38,597 bases of DNA, from the NCBI GenBank assembly GCA_002839765.1, contig PGYR01000027.1:1-38597 (forward strand), given 5' to 3'. The position numbers and the translations under genes are program-made. The notes beneath the pieces are model-generated. The model saw nothing but the letters and a program-made list of their open reading frames with translations. It did not search any database and was not told the DNA's origin. This DNA is from Ignavibacteriae bacterium HGW-Ignavibacteriae-4 (GTDB lineage Bacteria > Bacteroidota > Ignavibacteria > Kapaibacteriales > UBA2268). How positions within the stretch are numbered: position 1 is the stretch's first letter; every line of letters starts with the position of its first letter. Of the stretch, positions 22,419 through 31,634 are shown piece by piece.

Positions 22419-24290
22419 ATGAAAAATCTAATAATATTATTGATATTAGTACCATTCTATTTGTTTGGTCAAACAAATATTTTAGAACCGGAGTTACATT
22501 ATGAAAATAAATTTCAAGGCAATACTGGTGCTTATGATTTTGTTATAAAAAGCAACAAAGTATATACGGTTTGCGAAAATTATAAAAAGACAAATGAGCT
22601 ATGGGTATTTGATGAAAATAAGAATAGCATGGAAAGACTTTTTGAGAGCATTTCTTTTGAAACAAGTATAAATATATTAGGTACTGAATTCGATGGAATA
22701 ATAATATTTAGTGTTCATGAAGTATTCAAAGGCTCTTTATGGAGAACAGATGGAACAAAATCTGGAACATATATGATAATGGATTTAAGCGTTAGAAATT
22801 TAGAATCTATAATGTTTAATGGATATTTATATTTTACTGCAGCCGATGAACCTGGTGGTGATTACGGCTTATGGAGAACAGATGGTACTACCTTAGGTAC
22901 ATCTTTAGTTAAGTATGTTAAAGATAAACGTAGAGGTGAAGCTTTTGATTTCCATATTCTTAATCAGAAACTAATCTATACTTTTGCTACTGGATATACA
23001 GATACTGAAGCCGAACTATGGGTAACTGATGGAACAGAAGGGGAGACTAAAAGATTGGCATCTATGGTAATGTCAGGTAGATTAATGACAGAAGTTATTG
23101 GGGGTAAATTAGTTTTTGCTCATACTCCTTACCCACCATTCGATTCCGAACTATGGGTAACTGACGGTACTGCTGAAGGGACATCACGTTTAGACGATAA
23201 ACTAGGAATTGTTAGTATTGATATCAATCAATTTGATATATTTAATAACAGATTATACATAAGTATGAGCAAAGATAAAACTAGTAATGGACCTTGGGTG
23301 TCTGATGGTACAGTAGCGGGCACTTCATTATTATTAAGTAAAAATCAAATTGAATGTTCGAATCCAATATTCTTCCCATTTCATTCAAATCAAAAGGATA
23401 AATTAATGTACTTAGCTGTAGAAGAAGGACCTTTATACAGTATTATGTTAACAGATGGAACAATTGATGGAACCTATGCAATAACTTCCGGTAATGATTT
23501 ATTTAAAGTTGATGACTATAATTTTTCCTTATCGGAGGATAAATTCTATTTTCTAAACTCAAATTATAAAATTGGAAATGAACTTTGGGTCTCAGATTTT
23601 ACGAAAGAAGGTACTCACCTAGTTAAAGATATTGAGGAAGGTGAAAAATCAGCTATTATCCGATTCACTGGGGTTAATTTTAAAGGTAAAACTATTTTTA
23701 GTAATAGAGATGAAAATGAAATGAATTCTATATGGGTGACTGATGGTACTGAAGTGAATACTTTTATTTTAAATGATGAATTAACAAATCTTCCAGAAAA
23801 AATAGGTAACGGTAAGATTATAAATGACTTTGTCTTTTTCACTGAAAACACTACAACTAACCTTAAATCTCGTTTATGGAGAACTGATATGACAAAAGAG
23901 GGAACTTCTTTAATCCAAACACTTGATGCAACAAATAAGGAACAAATTATTGGTGGAAATACTACGGTAGCTTTCAAAAACCATATCTACTTCTTCGCTG
24001 ACTACTATGGCGAGGGACAACAACTCTACCGTATCCCAAACACAATCAGTTCAGTAGAAGAAACCCCACAACCAGAACTAATGACCGTTTACCCCAACCC
24101 CGCGAAGGATTTCATACAGTTAGAGCTAAGCAAACTAATGCAGCTTAGCATAGTCAATAGCGCTGGTGCAAAGATAAAGGACTACGGTATAGTTGATAAC
24201 GGCAAGCTAAACGTAGCAGAGCTACGCTCCGGAGTGTACTTTGTAGTTGATGAGCAAGGTAAAAACATAGCAAAATTTGTAAAGGAGTGA
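22419..24290 (+). CDS. Secreted ELWxxDGT-repeat protein with T9SS type A sorting domain (array member 5)
   Basis: 623 residues. The signal peptide (ending YLFGQ) and the mature start TNILEPEL resemble members 1 and 2. About ten repeats: SLWRTDGTKSGTY, GLWRTDGTTLGTS, ELWVTDGTEGETK, ELWVTDGTAEGTS, PWVSDGTVAGTS, MLTDGTIDGTY, ELWVSDFTKEGTH, SIWVTDGTEVNTF and RLWRTDMTKEGTS. The first repeat (ELWVFDENKNSME) pairs with ELWVFDENLNSLR in member 4, pointing to a duplication that kept repeat order. The tail has VYPNPAKDFIQLEL, LSIVNSAGAKIKDYG and AKFVKE. It begins 3 bp after member 4, whose last codons (AAGGAG then TAG) provide the ribosome-binding site. It closes the array; 169 bp then precede the TPR operon. 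Confidence 0.92.
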   Translation: MKNLIILLILVPFYLFGQTNILEPELHYENKFQGNTGAYDFVIKSNKVYTVCENYKKTNELWVFDENKNSMERLFESISFETSINILGTEFDGIIIFSVHEVFKGSLWRTDGTKSGTYMIMDLSVRNLESIMFNGYLYFTAADEPGGDYGLWRTDGTTLGTSLVKYVKDKRRGEAFDFHILNQKLIYTFATGYTDTEAELWVTDGTEGETKRLASMVMSGRLMTEVIGGKLVFAHTPYPPFDSELWVTDGTAEGTSRLDDKLGIVSIDINQFDIFNNRLYISMSKDKTSNGPWVSDGTVAGTSLLLSKNQIECSNPIFFPFHSNQKDKLMYLAVEEGPLYSIMLTDGTIDGTYAITSGNDLFKVDDYNFSLSEDKFYFLNSNYKIGNELWVSDFTKEGTHLVKDIEEGEKSAIIRFTGVNFKGKTIFSNRDENEMNSIWVTDGTEVNTFILNDELTNLPEKIGNGKIINDFVFFTENTTTNLKSRLWRTDMTKEGTSLIQTLDATNKEQIIGGNTTVAFKNHIYFFADYYGEGQQLYRIPNTISSVEETPQPELMTVYPNPAKDFIQLELSKLMQLSIVNSAGAKIKDYGIVDNGKLNVAELRSGVYFVVDEQGKNIAKFVKE

Positions 24291-24459
24291 GCAACCCAAT
24301 TACTTATAATATATAATTAAATTTCCGCCACTTTTTCCGAACTAAATCGTAATTATTGTGTTATTTAAAGAAAATTTGCTAATTTTACTTTGCAGCATAG
24401 GGTAAGGATTCGAAAATCCCATTTCGTCCTCTCTATATTACTTAAAAAAACAGTATAAA

Positions 24460-27400
24460 ATGACGAATTCTAAGATACAATTATATCTTGTTTTTCTCTT
24501 CCTCGGATATTTTGCAGCTTCGGCGCAAGTAACCGAAACTAGCTATATTTATAATGCTGAAGAGTTAGACAAAGCGATAAGGCTATACGATACTAAGCTT
24601 ATTAACCTGAGCGAAAGGAAAATCAGCGATGTTATCCGCAATATGCCTGAGAATCCTGCCAATGATAAAGCTCTGATGTTCGAAACCGAACTAGACTTAA
24701 TCAAGGGCAATTTCCATATAGCCGAAACAAAGCTTCTTGACTTCATAAAAGTTAGGAATAATTCCCCGTACGTTCCTGTAGCTTATTTCCGAATTGGTAT
24801 GATGCATTTCAGACAAGAGAAGTTTGAAACTGCTACTTACTATCTGAATTTCGCTTACGAAACGGCTACTGAGAATTACAATAGCCGCCACGAGAAGAAA
24901 AACAGCAGACCCGATGATGAATATTATACTATTGGTCATCATTCATTGTATTGGAAAGGGATAGCTGAAAGCCAAATCAACAAGCAAAAAGTAGCTAAAG
25001 AAACGCTAGAGAAATGCGCTGAGATATATCCAGAGGGCGAATTTTCTGATGATGCTATTTACGCTTATGGTCAGTTATATGAGCAAGAATTTGAGAATGA
25101 AAAGGCTATTGCGGCTTTCAAGAAAGTAAGAATCGAATATCCAAAGACTAATGTTTATATAGCTTCTCTTATTAGAGAAGCGAATAATTATCTGATTTTG
25201 CGAAAGTACCCAGATGCACTTTTAGTTCTAGAGCGTGCGAATTTTGCTGCTTTGAGTATATTAGAGCAAGACTCAGTGGGTAAGCAATACGAAAAGCAAA
25301 CTAATTTTGAGAATCCTCAAGAGGCAATACTTTACCTACGAGGGGAAGCGAGTAATCTAGCTGGTAATTATAGCCAAGCTTTGATGTATTTCGAGACTTT
25401 CCAGAATACTTTCTTCGGCTCGCCATTAGAGTATAAGAGCAAGTTGGGTGCTGGTTGGGCTTTGCTGAATTTGGAAAGATACAAAGAAGCATTGGCGTAT
25501 TTCGATGATATTATCAAAAATTCTGGTGATGATTACTTACAAGTGAAGTACAATGCTCAGCTATACAGAGCTGTAACACTAGTTAAGTCAGGCGATATAG
25601 AGACTGCCAAAACGGAATTGGACGCCCTTTCTCTTAGCACTTCTTTCCCTTTCAAAGGGGCTGTATTACTTGAGTTGGGACAGATTTATTACAAAGAGAA
25701 AGATTATGGCCAAGCAAAAACTGTATTGCAAAGAGCAGAGCGTTACGCACTAACTCCTGTTACTGCTACTCGGATTAACCTCCTATTAGCTGCAACTCAC
25801 ATGGAGCTTTCTGAGTGGAGTTCAGCTACTATAACTTATGATAAAGCAATACAAACAATTAAGAATTCTGACTATGTGCTAATGCCTAAGAAAGATTGGT
25901 ATATGTCAGAAGCTAGATTCAGAAAAGGTGTTTCGCTTGTTATGGATAAACGTAGCAACGAAGCTATTGCATCACTTTCGGCTTATGTAGCAGATGCTAA
26001 AAAAGGCGACCCTAGAACGGAGGAAGCTCTATTCTGGTTGGCAGAGGCTAACTATGCGAGTGATTTGCTTAATAATGCGGCACAGTCCTATGAGAAATTG
26101 CTGAAAGAATATCCTTACCATACTAGAAGAGAGGACATACTATACTCTTTGGGTTGGTCTTATTTCAGAAGGCAGAATTTCAAACAATCAAGCAGAATAT
26201 TCGAACAGTTATTAAGCGAGTTCCCTAAGACGCAGTATGGAGTGGAAGTTCTAGTCCGTCAAGCTGACGGTTATCACATGATAAAGTCTTATTCTAAAGC
26301 TGCCGAGTATTACAAAAAAGCTGCCGATTTGGGACCCAAAACGGATGAAGGTAGATATGCTGCTTTCCAAAGAGCAGATGCACTATATAGATTAGGTAAC
26401 TACGACCAATCGCTTGTAGCTCTTCAACAATTCGTTAAAAACTACAGTGGAAGTCCATTAGCTCCGAATGCAATGTATCTTGTCGGTTGGATCAAATTCC
26501 AACAAAGAAAGTACGACGAAGCTGTTGCGAATTTCAACTTCCTAATAGAAAGATACCCGAGTAGTACTTATGTACCGCGTGCTTATTATGCGATTGCAGA
26601 TTGCTATTATAATAAGAGTGATTTCGAGCAAGCTATGGTAGCTTATAGAAGAGTAGTTGACAAATTTCCATCGAGTGGATTAGCTCCCGAAGCTATGCGT
26701 AGCGTTCAGCAATGTCTGATATTGCTCGGTAGAGAAGACGAAGCTGTTGGGATAATAAATGATTATGTAGAGAAAAACGAAGATTCGCCTTTCACTCGTA
26801 GCTTCCGTTCTGATGGAGCGAGAATACTTTTTGATACGAAAAAATACGATAAAGCTATAGATGAATACGGTAAGATAATAAAAGCTGACCCGAATAACCC
26901 AGAGAATGCAGAGATACTATATTGGATAGGGAAGAGCTATATAAGTATGGATAAGAAATTGGAAGCTGAGAACGCTTTTATAAAAGTTCAGAAAACGTAC
27001 CCACAAAGTGACTACGCTAGTTTAGCTCTTATGGAAAATGCACTATTACAAAAAAGCAGTGCAAGTGGTAAAAAAGCAGATTCGCTTTTTGCTTCACTTA
27101 TACAATTATACCCTAATGAAAGTTCAGCATCTAGAGCCGTATTCGAACGTGCTTTGATTAACTTCACTTTAGGAGATACAGCATTTGGATTGAAAATGTA
27201 CGATTATGCCGTTCAAAACTACCCAGGTGATGAGTATTCTGATGAATCGGCTTATCGTTTAGCTAGTTATTACAAACGTATAGACAGCAACGCTAAGGCA
27301 AGAGATTATTTCCTCAAATTAGCACTCAATAGTAAGAGCAATGAATTTGTAGCTGAGTCATATTACAGAATAGGTGAGCTTTGGAAAAAAGAAAAGCAAT

Positions 27401-27633
27401 TAGAACAAGCAGAAGCAGCGTACCTACAAGTTAAGAATAACTACTCTGGTTACGAAGATTGGTTCTCACTTTCATTAGTGAATTTGGGTGAGATATACGA
27501 ACAACGCAAAGAGTTTCTGAAAGCAAAGGAAATATATTCGGCACTATTAGAATTGCGTCCAGACGATGACTATGGTAATACTGCTAAAGCAAGAATAAAG
27601 AGAGTAAATCAGGCAATAAAGAAAGATGAATAA
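24460..27633 (+). CDS. Large periplasmic tetratricopeptide-repeat protein
   Basis: 1057 residues. A signal peptide (about 1-23, ending FAASAQ) leads into tandem helical TPR pairs along nearly the whole length. Clear units include VAYFRIGMMHFRQEKFETAT (about 103-122), AIYAYGQLYEQEFENEKAIA, MYLVGWIKFQQRKYDEAVA and YYAIADCYYNKSDFEQAM (both near 670-730), many with the FPxS or YPxS spacing of YbgF/BamD-like repeats. There is no lipobox and no membrane helix after the signal. It probably acts as a scaffold between outer-membrane and peptidoglycan partners. It is the first gene of a coupled operon: its end overlaps the barrel gene by 8 bp. No Shine-Dalgarno sequence is visible at its ATG. Confidence 0.88.
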   Translation: MTNSKIQLYLVFLFLGYFAASAQVTETSYIYNAEELDKAIRLYDTKLINLSERKISDVIRNMPENPANDKALMFETELDLIKGNFHIAETKLLDFIKVRNNSPYVPVAYFRIGMMHFRQEKFETATYYLNFAYETATENYNSRHEKKNSRPDDEYYTIGHHSLYWKGIAESQINKQKVAKETLEKCAEIYPEGEFSDDAIYAYGQLYEQEFENEKAIAAFKKVRIEYPKTNVYIASLIREANNYLILRKYPDALLVLERANFAALSILEQDSVGKQYEKQTNFENPQEAILYLRGEASNLAGNYSQALMYFETFQNTFFGSPLEYKSKLGAGWALLNLERYKEALAYFDDIIKNSGDDYLQVKYNAQLYRAVTLVKSGDIETAKTELDALSLSTSFPFKGAVLLELGQIYYKEKDYGQAKTVLQRAERYALTPVTATRINLLLAATHMELSEWSSATITYDKAIQTIKNSDYVLMPKKDWYMSEARFRKGVSLVMDKRSNEAIASLSAYVADAKKGDPRTEEALFWLAEANYASDLLNNAAQSYEKLLKEYPYHTRREDILYSLGWSYFRRQNFKQSSRIFEQLLSEFPKTQYGVEVLVRQADGYHMIKSYSKAAEYYKKAADLGPKTDEGRYAAFQRADALYRLGNYDQSLVALQQFVKNYSGSPLAPNAMYLVGWIKFQQRKYDEAVANFNFLIERYPSSTYVPRAYYAIADCYYNKSDFEQAMVAYRRVVDKFPSSGLAPEAMRSVQQCLILLGREDEAVGIINDYVEKNEDSPFTRSFRSDGARILFDTKKYDKAIDEYGKIIKADPNNPENAEILYWIGKSYISMDKKLEAENAFIKVQKTYPQSDYASLALMENALLQKSSASGKKADSLFASLIQLYPNESSASRAVFERALINFTLGDTAFGLKMYDYAVQNYPGDEYSDESAYRLASYYKRIDSNAKARDYFLKLALNSKSNEFVAESYYRIGELWKKEKQLEQAEAAYLQVKNNYSGYEDWFSLSLVNLGEIYEQRKEFLKAKEIYSALLELRPDDDYGNTAKARIKRVNQAIKKDE

Positions 27634-29224
27634 ACTGAAAAACATATTGCTTTGTGCATTAGTTCTATCACTATATACAGCTAACGCACAAGAAACACAG
27701 AAGCCTCAGAACACTGAACCGGCGAGTTTCCCCAATGCTATTATCATCGGGAACTATAACCCAGAAACTGGTGGAGGCACAAAGAAATTGCCAGAGAAAC
27801 CAAAGCCGATGAATCAAGCATCTTTGGATTCATTGAACGATAATGAGAAGCAGAAGTTTTTACTTCTTCCTCCTGAAAAAATTCCTGCAAATTTCGAAGT
27901 ACCGACATTCCCTAATGGATATTTGGAAGGGTCCTTTGGTAGTTTTCTAACTCCTAAAGCAATGGCTGGGTTGGATTTCAACATAGATAATTTCGACTTT
28001 TTCATCAATGGTGGATTCGAGGGTTCAGATGGTCATGTTAACAATGCCAATTACACAAAAATTCAAGCAAATGCTGATATCGATTACATAGCACCTGATC
28101 AATTTTGGCTATTCGGTGGTAGTAAAACAAGAACGAAATTCAGATTTGATAACTGGAACTATAACACTTATGCTATAGATACTGCTGACAATATAAACAC
28201 GACAAAAATATTTATTGGAACGAGCACTGAGTCTAATTACAATGATTTCAGATTTGATTCTAAACTTGGATTTAATATTTTCAGTTTGAATGATAATTTG
28301 AATGATGGCTCTGAGTTTGGTATTAATGGTGGTTTATTTCTACACAATCCATTCGGGTCAGATAAGTTCGGTTTGAACGCGGAAGTAGATTTCAGGACAA
28401 CTAATAGCAATGGTAATTCGATGATAAAAGCGAATGCTGTATTCCCAATTGCAAAAGGGGATTTTTCATTTACAATTGCCCCTGGTGTGCAATTAGCTAC
28501 TAATACAAATAGTGAAAGTAAACTGGCACTTTATGCTGATGTGAATATATCTGCAATTATGAGCCAAGATTTCACTTTCTACGCTATAGCTAATACTGGC
28601 TTGAGCAATAATTCATTCGTAGATATGTTCGGGATTAATCCTTATGTAGCTACGTCACCAGTGATAGACTACAAACACACTATTGCTATGGGGAAGGTGT
28701 TATTTAATTATCACCCATTTACTTACATTAGCGCTACTTTCGGAGCTTCTTATGCTATTAATGAGAAAGATATCAGTTATACAAATGATAGCACATTCAG
28801 ATTCAATCCTGAGTACGTGGGCTCAAATAGACTTCAAGCATTTGCTCAATTATTTTGGGATATTAATGAATTGCAACGCATAACAGCAGATCTGAATTTC
28901 AACATAACAACACAAGATTCTACTGATAAACAGCTTACTTACGTTCCTACTGTTCAGTTTGCGACTAATTACCATCATTATTTCACTAAGGAGTTTGGCA
29001 CAATTATTGGTGCTAAATACATAGGGAATAGATATGCTGACTTTGCAAATACAATAGAATTGGACGGTTATTTCGATATAACTTTCCGTGCAGAGTATTA
29101 TTTCTCTGAAAGTTTAGGAGCTTTTGTTAACTTAGAAAACATATTTAACCAAGATATATATATTTGGAATGGATACAAGCAAAGAGGAATATTTGCTCAG
29201 CTAGGTGTCCTTTACACATTTTAG
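27626..29224 (+). CDS. Outer-membrane beta-barrel protein
   Basis: 532 residues. Signal peptide about 1-21 (ending TANAQ). A Pro-rich segment (about 40-90) precedes a long run of amphipathic beta strands with alternating aromatic residues, ending LGVLYTF with a terminal Phe. The closing region (AEYYFSESLGAFVNLENIFNQ, given here in two parts: AEYYFSES and GAFVNLENIFNQ) looks like the last strands of TonB-dependent receptors, but no plug domain is seen, so it is better called a receptor-like or porin-like barrel. It overlaps the TPR gene by 8 bp and lies 3 bp before the SPOR gene, so it is likely a physical partner of the operon's other envelope proteins. Confidence 0.8.
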   Translation: MNKLKNILLCALVLSLYTANAQETQKPQNTEPASFPNAIIIGNYNPETGGGTKKLPEKPKPMNQASLDSLNDNEKQKFLLLPPEKIPANFEVPTFPNGYLEGSFGSFLTPKAMAGLDFNIDNFDFFINGGFEGSDGHVNNANYTKIQANADIDYIAPDQFWLFGGSKTRTKFRFDNWNYNTYAIDTADNINTTKIFIGTSTESNYNDFRFDSKLGFNIFSLNDNLNDGSEFGINGGLFLHNPFGSDKFGLNAEVDFRTTNSNGNSMIKANAVFPIAKGDFSFTIAPGVQLATNTNSESKLALYADVNISAIMSQDFTFYAIANTGLSNNSFVDMFGINPYVATSPVIDYKHTIAMGKVLFNYHPFTYISATFGASYAINEKDISYTNDSTFRFNPEYVGSNRLQAFAQLFWDINELQRITADLNFNITTQDSTDKQLTYVPTVQFATNYHHYFTKEFGTIIGAKYIGNRYADFANTIELDGYFDITFRAEYYFSESLGAFVNLENIFNQDIYIWNGYKQRGIFAQLGVLYTF

Positions 29225-29227
29225 ATT

Positions 29228-30643
29228 ATGGCAGATTTGAACGACGATAGAAAAAAGGAAGAAGAAGAGTACGGCGGTTTCGAACCCGACGAGAACGATG
29301 ACGAATCGTTCATGTTGGAAGACGAAAACGACTACCCCGCTAAACTACCTGAAGAATTCAGTGATGAACCAAAATCAACTGTTAGGGTTACTGCGTCTGT
29401 AGAATCTGAAGAAGGTAATGGTGGGACAGAACCCGAACAAGAAGATAAAATCGAAGAACCCGAAGAAATAGAAGAAGATGAAGTAATTCCGTCTGACGAG
29501 GAAGCTGATGAAATAGAAGCTGAGATAGAGCCCGAAGAAGTAGAAGACGAGAATATCGATGATGAAGAGGAAATCACAGAAGAAGAACTAGATTTAGATG
29601 ATGAATTCAAGAAAAAATTACAATCCGATATAGATAAAAGCAAAGCGAAAAGAGAAGCAAATGCAGAACCTGTAGATGAATCAAATAATTCAGAACCGGC
29701 AAAGCAAATAGGTGACGATGCTGATACAGTAGTTATGCTATCAGATATAGAAGCTGATAAACCTTCTAAAGTAAAATCTGTAGAGGAAATACCACCACCA
29801 CCAATCGATGGCAATATACCTGAAGAATTGGAAGAAGATGTATTAGAAGAAAAGAAGAAAAAGAAAACTCCTATCTGGATATTAATGCTTTACTCTTCTG
29901 TTGCTACATTGATAGTGACACTAGGGGTCGTAGGGTTAATCTGGTATCTGATGAGTGGCAGTAGTGATAAACATGAGAAAGATGATCATAGCAAGAAAGA
30001 AGTAGCTACGAAACACGAAGAACACACTCCAAAACACCAAAAGAAAGCAATGTCAGCTGATACTATGACTCAAGAAGAGAAGAATTGGATAGACTCTATG
30101 GATATTAATAAAAAAGACACTTTACTTTCTTACGATGAAGATAAAGAGTTTTTTGCTGGATTGGAAGATGAATTAGATGACAATGGTCACTCTAAAGATA
30201 AACCAAAAGAAAAAGCAACTGAAAAACAATTACCTAAAAAAGAAAAACCAAAAACTGTAGAACCTAAGAAAGTTGTTCCAAAGAAGAAAAAAGAAGATAT
30301 CGCTTCTAATGATGTTACTAAATCAGTTGAACCAAAGGAAACCAAAAAAAGTATAACAAAAATAGATGAATCTACTTTTTCTATGCCACAACCCAAAGGC
30401 CCTGTACCAGAAACTGGACTTTTCATGGTACAAATATACTCTTCGCCTTCGAGAGAGGATGCTGAGAGTTGGTTAGGGCAATTGAAAGCCAAACAAGTAC
30501 CAAATGCTATGATAACTGAACAAGAAGTGAAAGGAAGAACTTGGTATAGAGTTCGATATGGTAGATTTGAAACAAAAGAGTCTGCTCGAACGTCTGCATT
30601 AGAGTTAGGCTACTCACAATCTTGGATAGATAGAGTCAAATGA
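29228..30643 (+). CDS. Single-pass inner-membrane protein with SPOR domain
   Basis: 471 residues. A very acidic cytoplasmic part (about 1-205, long Glu/Asp runs) is followed by a basic stop (KKKKK), one membrane helix (about 215-242), a Lys/Pro-rich periplasmic linker (about 245-390) and a C-terminal SPOR domain (about 396-471: GLFMVQIYSSPSREDAESW, then TWYRVRYGRFETKESA). SPOR domains bind peptidoglycan strands lacking stem peptides, usually at division sites. The acidic cytoplasmic part is unusually long and may bind a basic partner. The stop overlaps the start of the TonB-like gene (ATGA, 4 bp), indicating translational coupling. It may take the envelope-bridging place that other systems give to TolA-like linkers. 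Confidence 0.9.
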   Translation: MADLNDDRKKEEEEYGGFEPDENDDESFMLEDENDYPAKLPEEFSDEPKSTVRVTASVESEEGNGGTEPEQEDKIEEPEEIEEDEVIPSDEEADEIEAEIEPEEVEDENIDDEEEITEEELDLDDEFKKKLQSDIDKSKAKREANAEPVDESNNSEPAKQIGDDADTVVMLSDIEADKPSKVKSVEEIPPPPIDGNIPEELEEDVLEEKKKKKTPIWILMLYSSVATLIVTLGVVGLIWYLMSGSSDKHEKDDHSKKEVATKHEEHTPKHQKKAMSADTMTQEEKNWIDSMDINKKDTLLSYDEDKEFFAGLEDELDDNGHSKDKPKEKATEKQLPKKEKPKTVEPKKVVPKKKKEDIASNDVTKSVEPKETKKSITKIDESTFSMPQPKGPVPETGLFMVQIYSSPSREDAESWLGQLKAKQVPNAMITEQEVKGRTWYRVRYGRFETKESARTSALELGYSQSWIDRVK

Positions 30644-31404
30644 TAAGACAACCAGAAGTTCAATCGGGATTTAATATAAAAATCCCTTGGGATTCGAACA
30701 CAGCTAAGGGATTTACTATAGCAGTGGTCACTATGGCTTTGTTTTGGATTATCTCGCCATTAATCAAATTAGAAAAAGCTCAACCAAGAGAAATTAGTAG
30801 TTCTATTCCAATAGAGTTACTCAACTTTGGTAGTGGTGATGGAACTGGTAAAAGAAGTGGTAACCTTACAGAAGAAGGTAAATCTGTAAAGGGTAATAGA
30901 GCTGAAATTAACATAGAAGATGCACAGATTGCCTCTAATACTAAGGGCAAATCAGACGTTAAAATCGAAGATGCAACGAAATTTATCGCTTCGAATGACG
31001 TAAAAAGCAATGATAGAAATAATACGAAACTAACTGGAACCGACAATAAAAGTGTTGGTAAAGAAGATGGCTCTGATATTGCAGGTACTGGTCTAAAAGA
31101 TCGAGGTACTGGCAGAGGAGCTGGCGATGGTTTTGGTGACATAGATTGGGGTGGCGGAGGAAATAGAGTTCTTCTGAGTAAGAAACTACCACAATTCCCT
31201 AAGAGTGTAAAATCTAATGCTAGAATAGAGCTACGGTTCAAAGTACTAGCAGATGGTTCAGTTAGTCAAGTTATACCATTACAGAAAGCTGACCCAGCTC
31301 TAGAGCAAGCCGCTATAAATGCTATCAAACAATGGAGATTCAACCCACTTCCAGAAGACAAAGAAATGTGGGGTACTATTCCTTTAACTTTTATACTTAG
31401 ATAA
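30640..31404 (+). CDS. TonB family protein
   Basis: 254 residues. One N-terminal membrane helix (about 24-41) follows a short cytoplasmic start. The periplasmic middle (about 60-170) is Gly/Ser/Asn/Lys-rich rather than the classic Pro-Lys spacer. The C-terminal TonB domain (about 180-254) shows LPQFPKSVKSNARIELRFKV in outline, VLADGSVSQVIP, the conserved ALEQAAINAIKQWRF-like helix and the ending TIPLTFILR. It would transmit energy or mechanical linkage to an outer-membrane partner, possibly the barrel two genes upstream. No ExbB/ExbD or TolQ/TolR genes are nearby; these may act from another locus. Confidence 0.88.
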   Translation: MIRQPEVQSGFNIKIPWDSNTAKGFTIAVVTMALFWIISPLIKLEKAQPREISSSIPIELLNFGSGDGTGKRSGNLTEEGKSVKGNRAEINIEDAQIASNTKGKSDVKIEDATKFIASNDVKSNDRNNTKLTGTDNKSVGKEDGSDIAGTGLKDRGTGRGAGDGFGDIDWGGGGNRVLLSKKLPQFPKSVKSNARIELRFKVLADGSVSQVIPLQKADPALEQAAINAIKQWRFNPLPEDKEMWGTIPLTFILR

Positions 31405-31578
31405 ATGGCAGAAGCATTCCAGTTTTTTTGGGAGTTACCTACTCTAATCCAAGTTATCCTAGTTTTGCTAACTATATTACTATTCGTAACAATAATTAAA
31501 AAATTATTGAAGTTCTCAATTATAGTGTTGACTATTATTGCTATAGTTATTTACATTTCTGACGTGTTTGTCTTGTAA
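31405..31578 (+). CDS. 57-residue two-helix membrane protein at the end of the TonB operon
   Basis: The ATG at 31405 is the base triplet immediately after the TAA of the TonB-like gene (31402-31404), with no gap. The product starts MAEAFQFFWELPTLIQ, has two hydrophobic segments (about 15-31 and 37-50) separated by a basic KKLLK turn, and ends SDVFVL. Such a tight junction and clean membrane profile support a real gene. Small helper subunits of this type occur with energy-transducing or envelope complexes, but no family is recognised. The likely promoter of the next gene overlaps its last codons. Confidence 0.6.
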   Translation: MAEAFQFFWELPTLIQVILVLLTILLFVTIIKKLLKFSIIVLTIIAIVIYISDVFVL

Positions 31579-31603
31579 CTCAAAAAACCTTTGTTTATTT
31601 TTG
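31573..31603 (+). promoter_or_regulatory. Bacteroidota-type promoter of ugd
   Basis: TTG at 31573-31575, a 20-base spacer, and TATTTTTG (perfect TAnnTTTG) at 31596-31603. It lies 31 bp before the ugd ATG and overlaps the stop of the small membrane protein gene. This is the best-matching promoter in the window. Confidence 0.55.
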
Positions 31604-31634
31604 AAGCTATTGAATTTAAAAAAATGAGATTTTT

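Noticed and set aside
12855-24290. CRISPR or diversity-generating retroelement as the source of the repeated blocks
   Set aside because: Repeats are about 2 kb apart and lie in coding frames; there are no spacers, cas genes, reverse transcriptase or template/variable repeat pair.
29455-29600. GAA/GAT-rich run as a microsatellite
   Set aside because: The repeat is imperfect and simply encodes the acidic cytoplasmic part of the SPOR protein.
29332-29814. 160-residue Ser-rich frame on the minus strand
   Set aside because: It is the mirror of the Glu/Asp-rich codons of the SPOR gene (GAA/GAT read as TTC/ATC and related Ser codons); low complexity with no start signals.
30780-31241. 153-residue minus-strand frame inside the TonB-like gene
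   Set aside because: Antisense shadow of a Gly/Ser-rich spacer; Pro/Leu/Ser-rich and without domain features.
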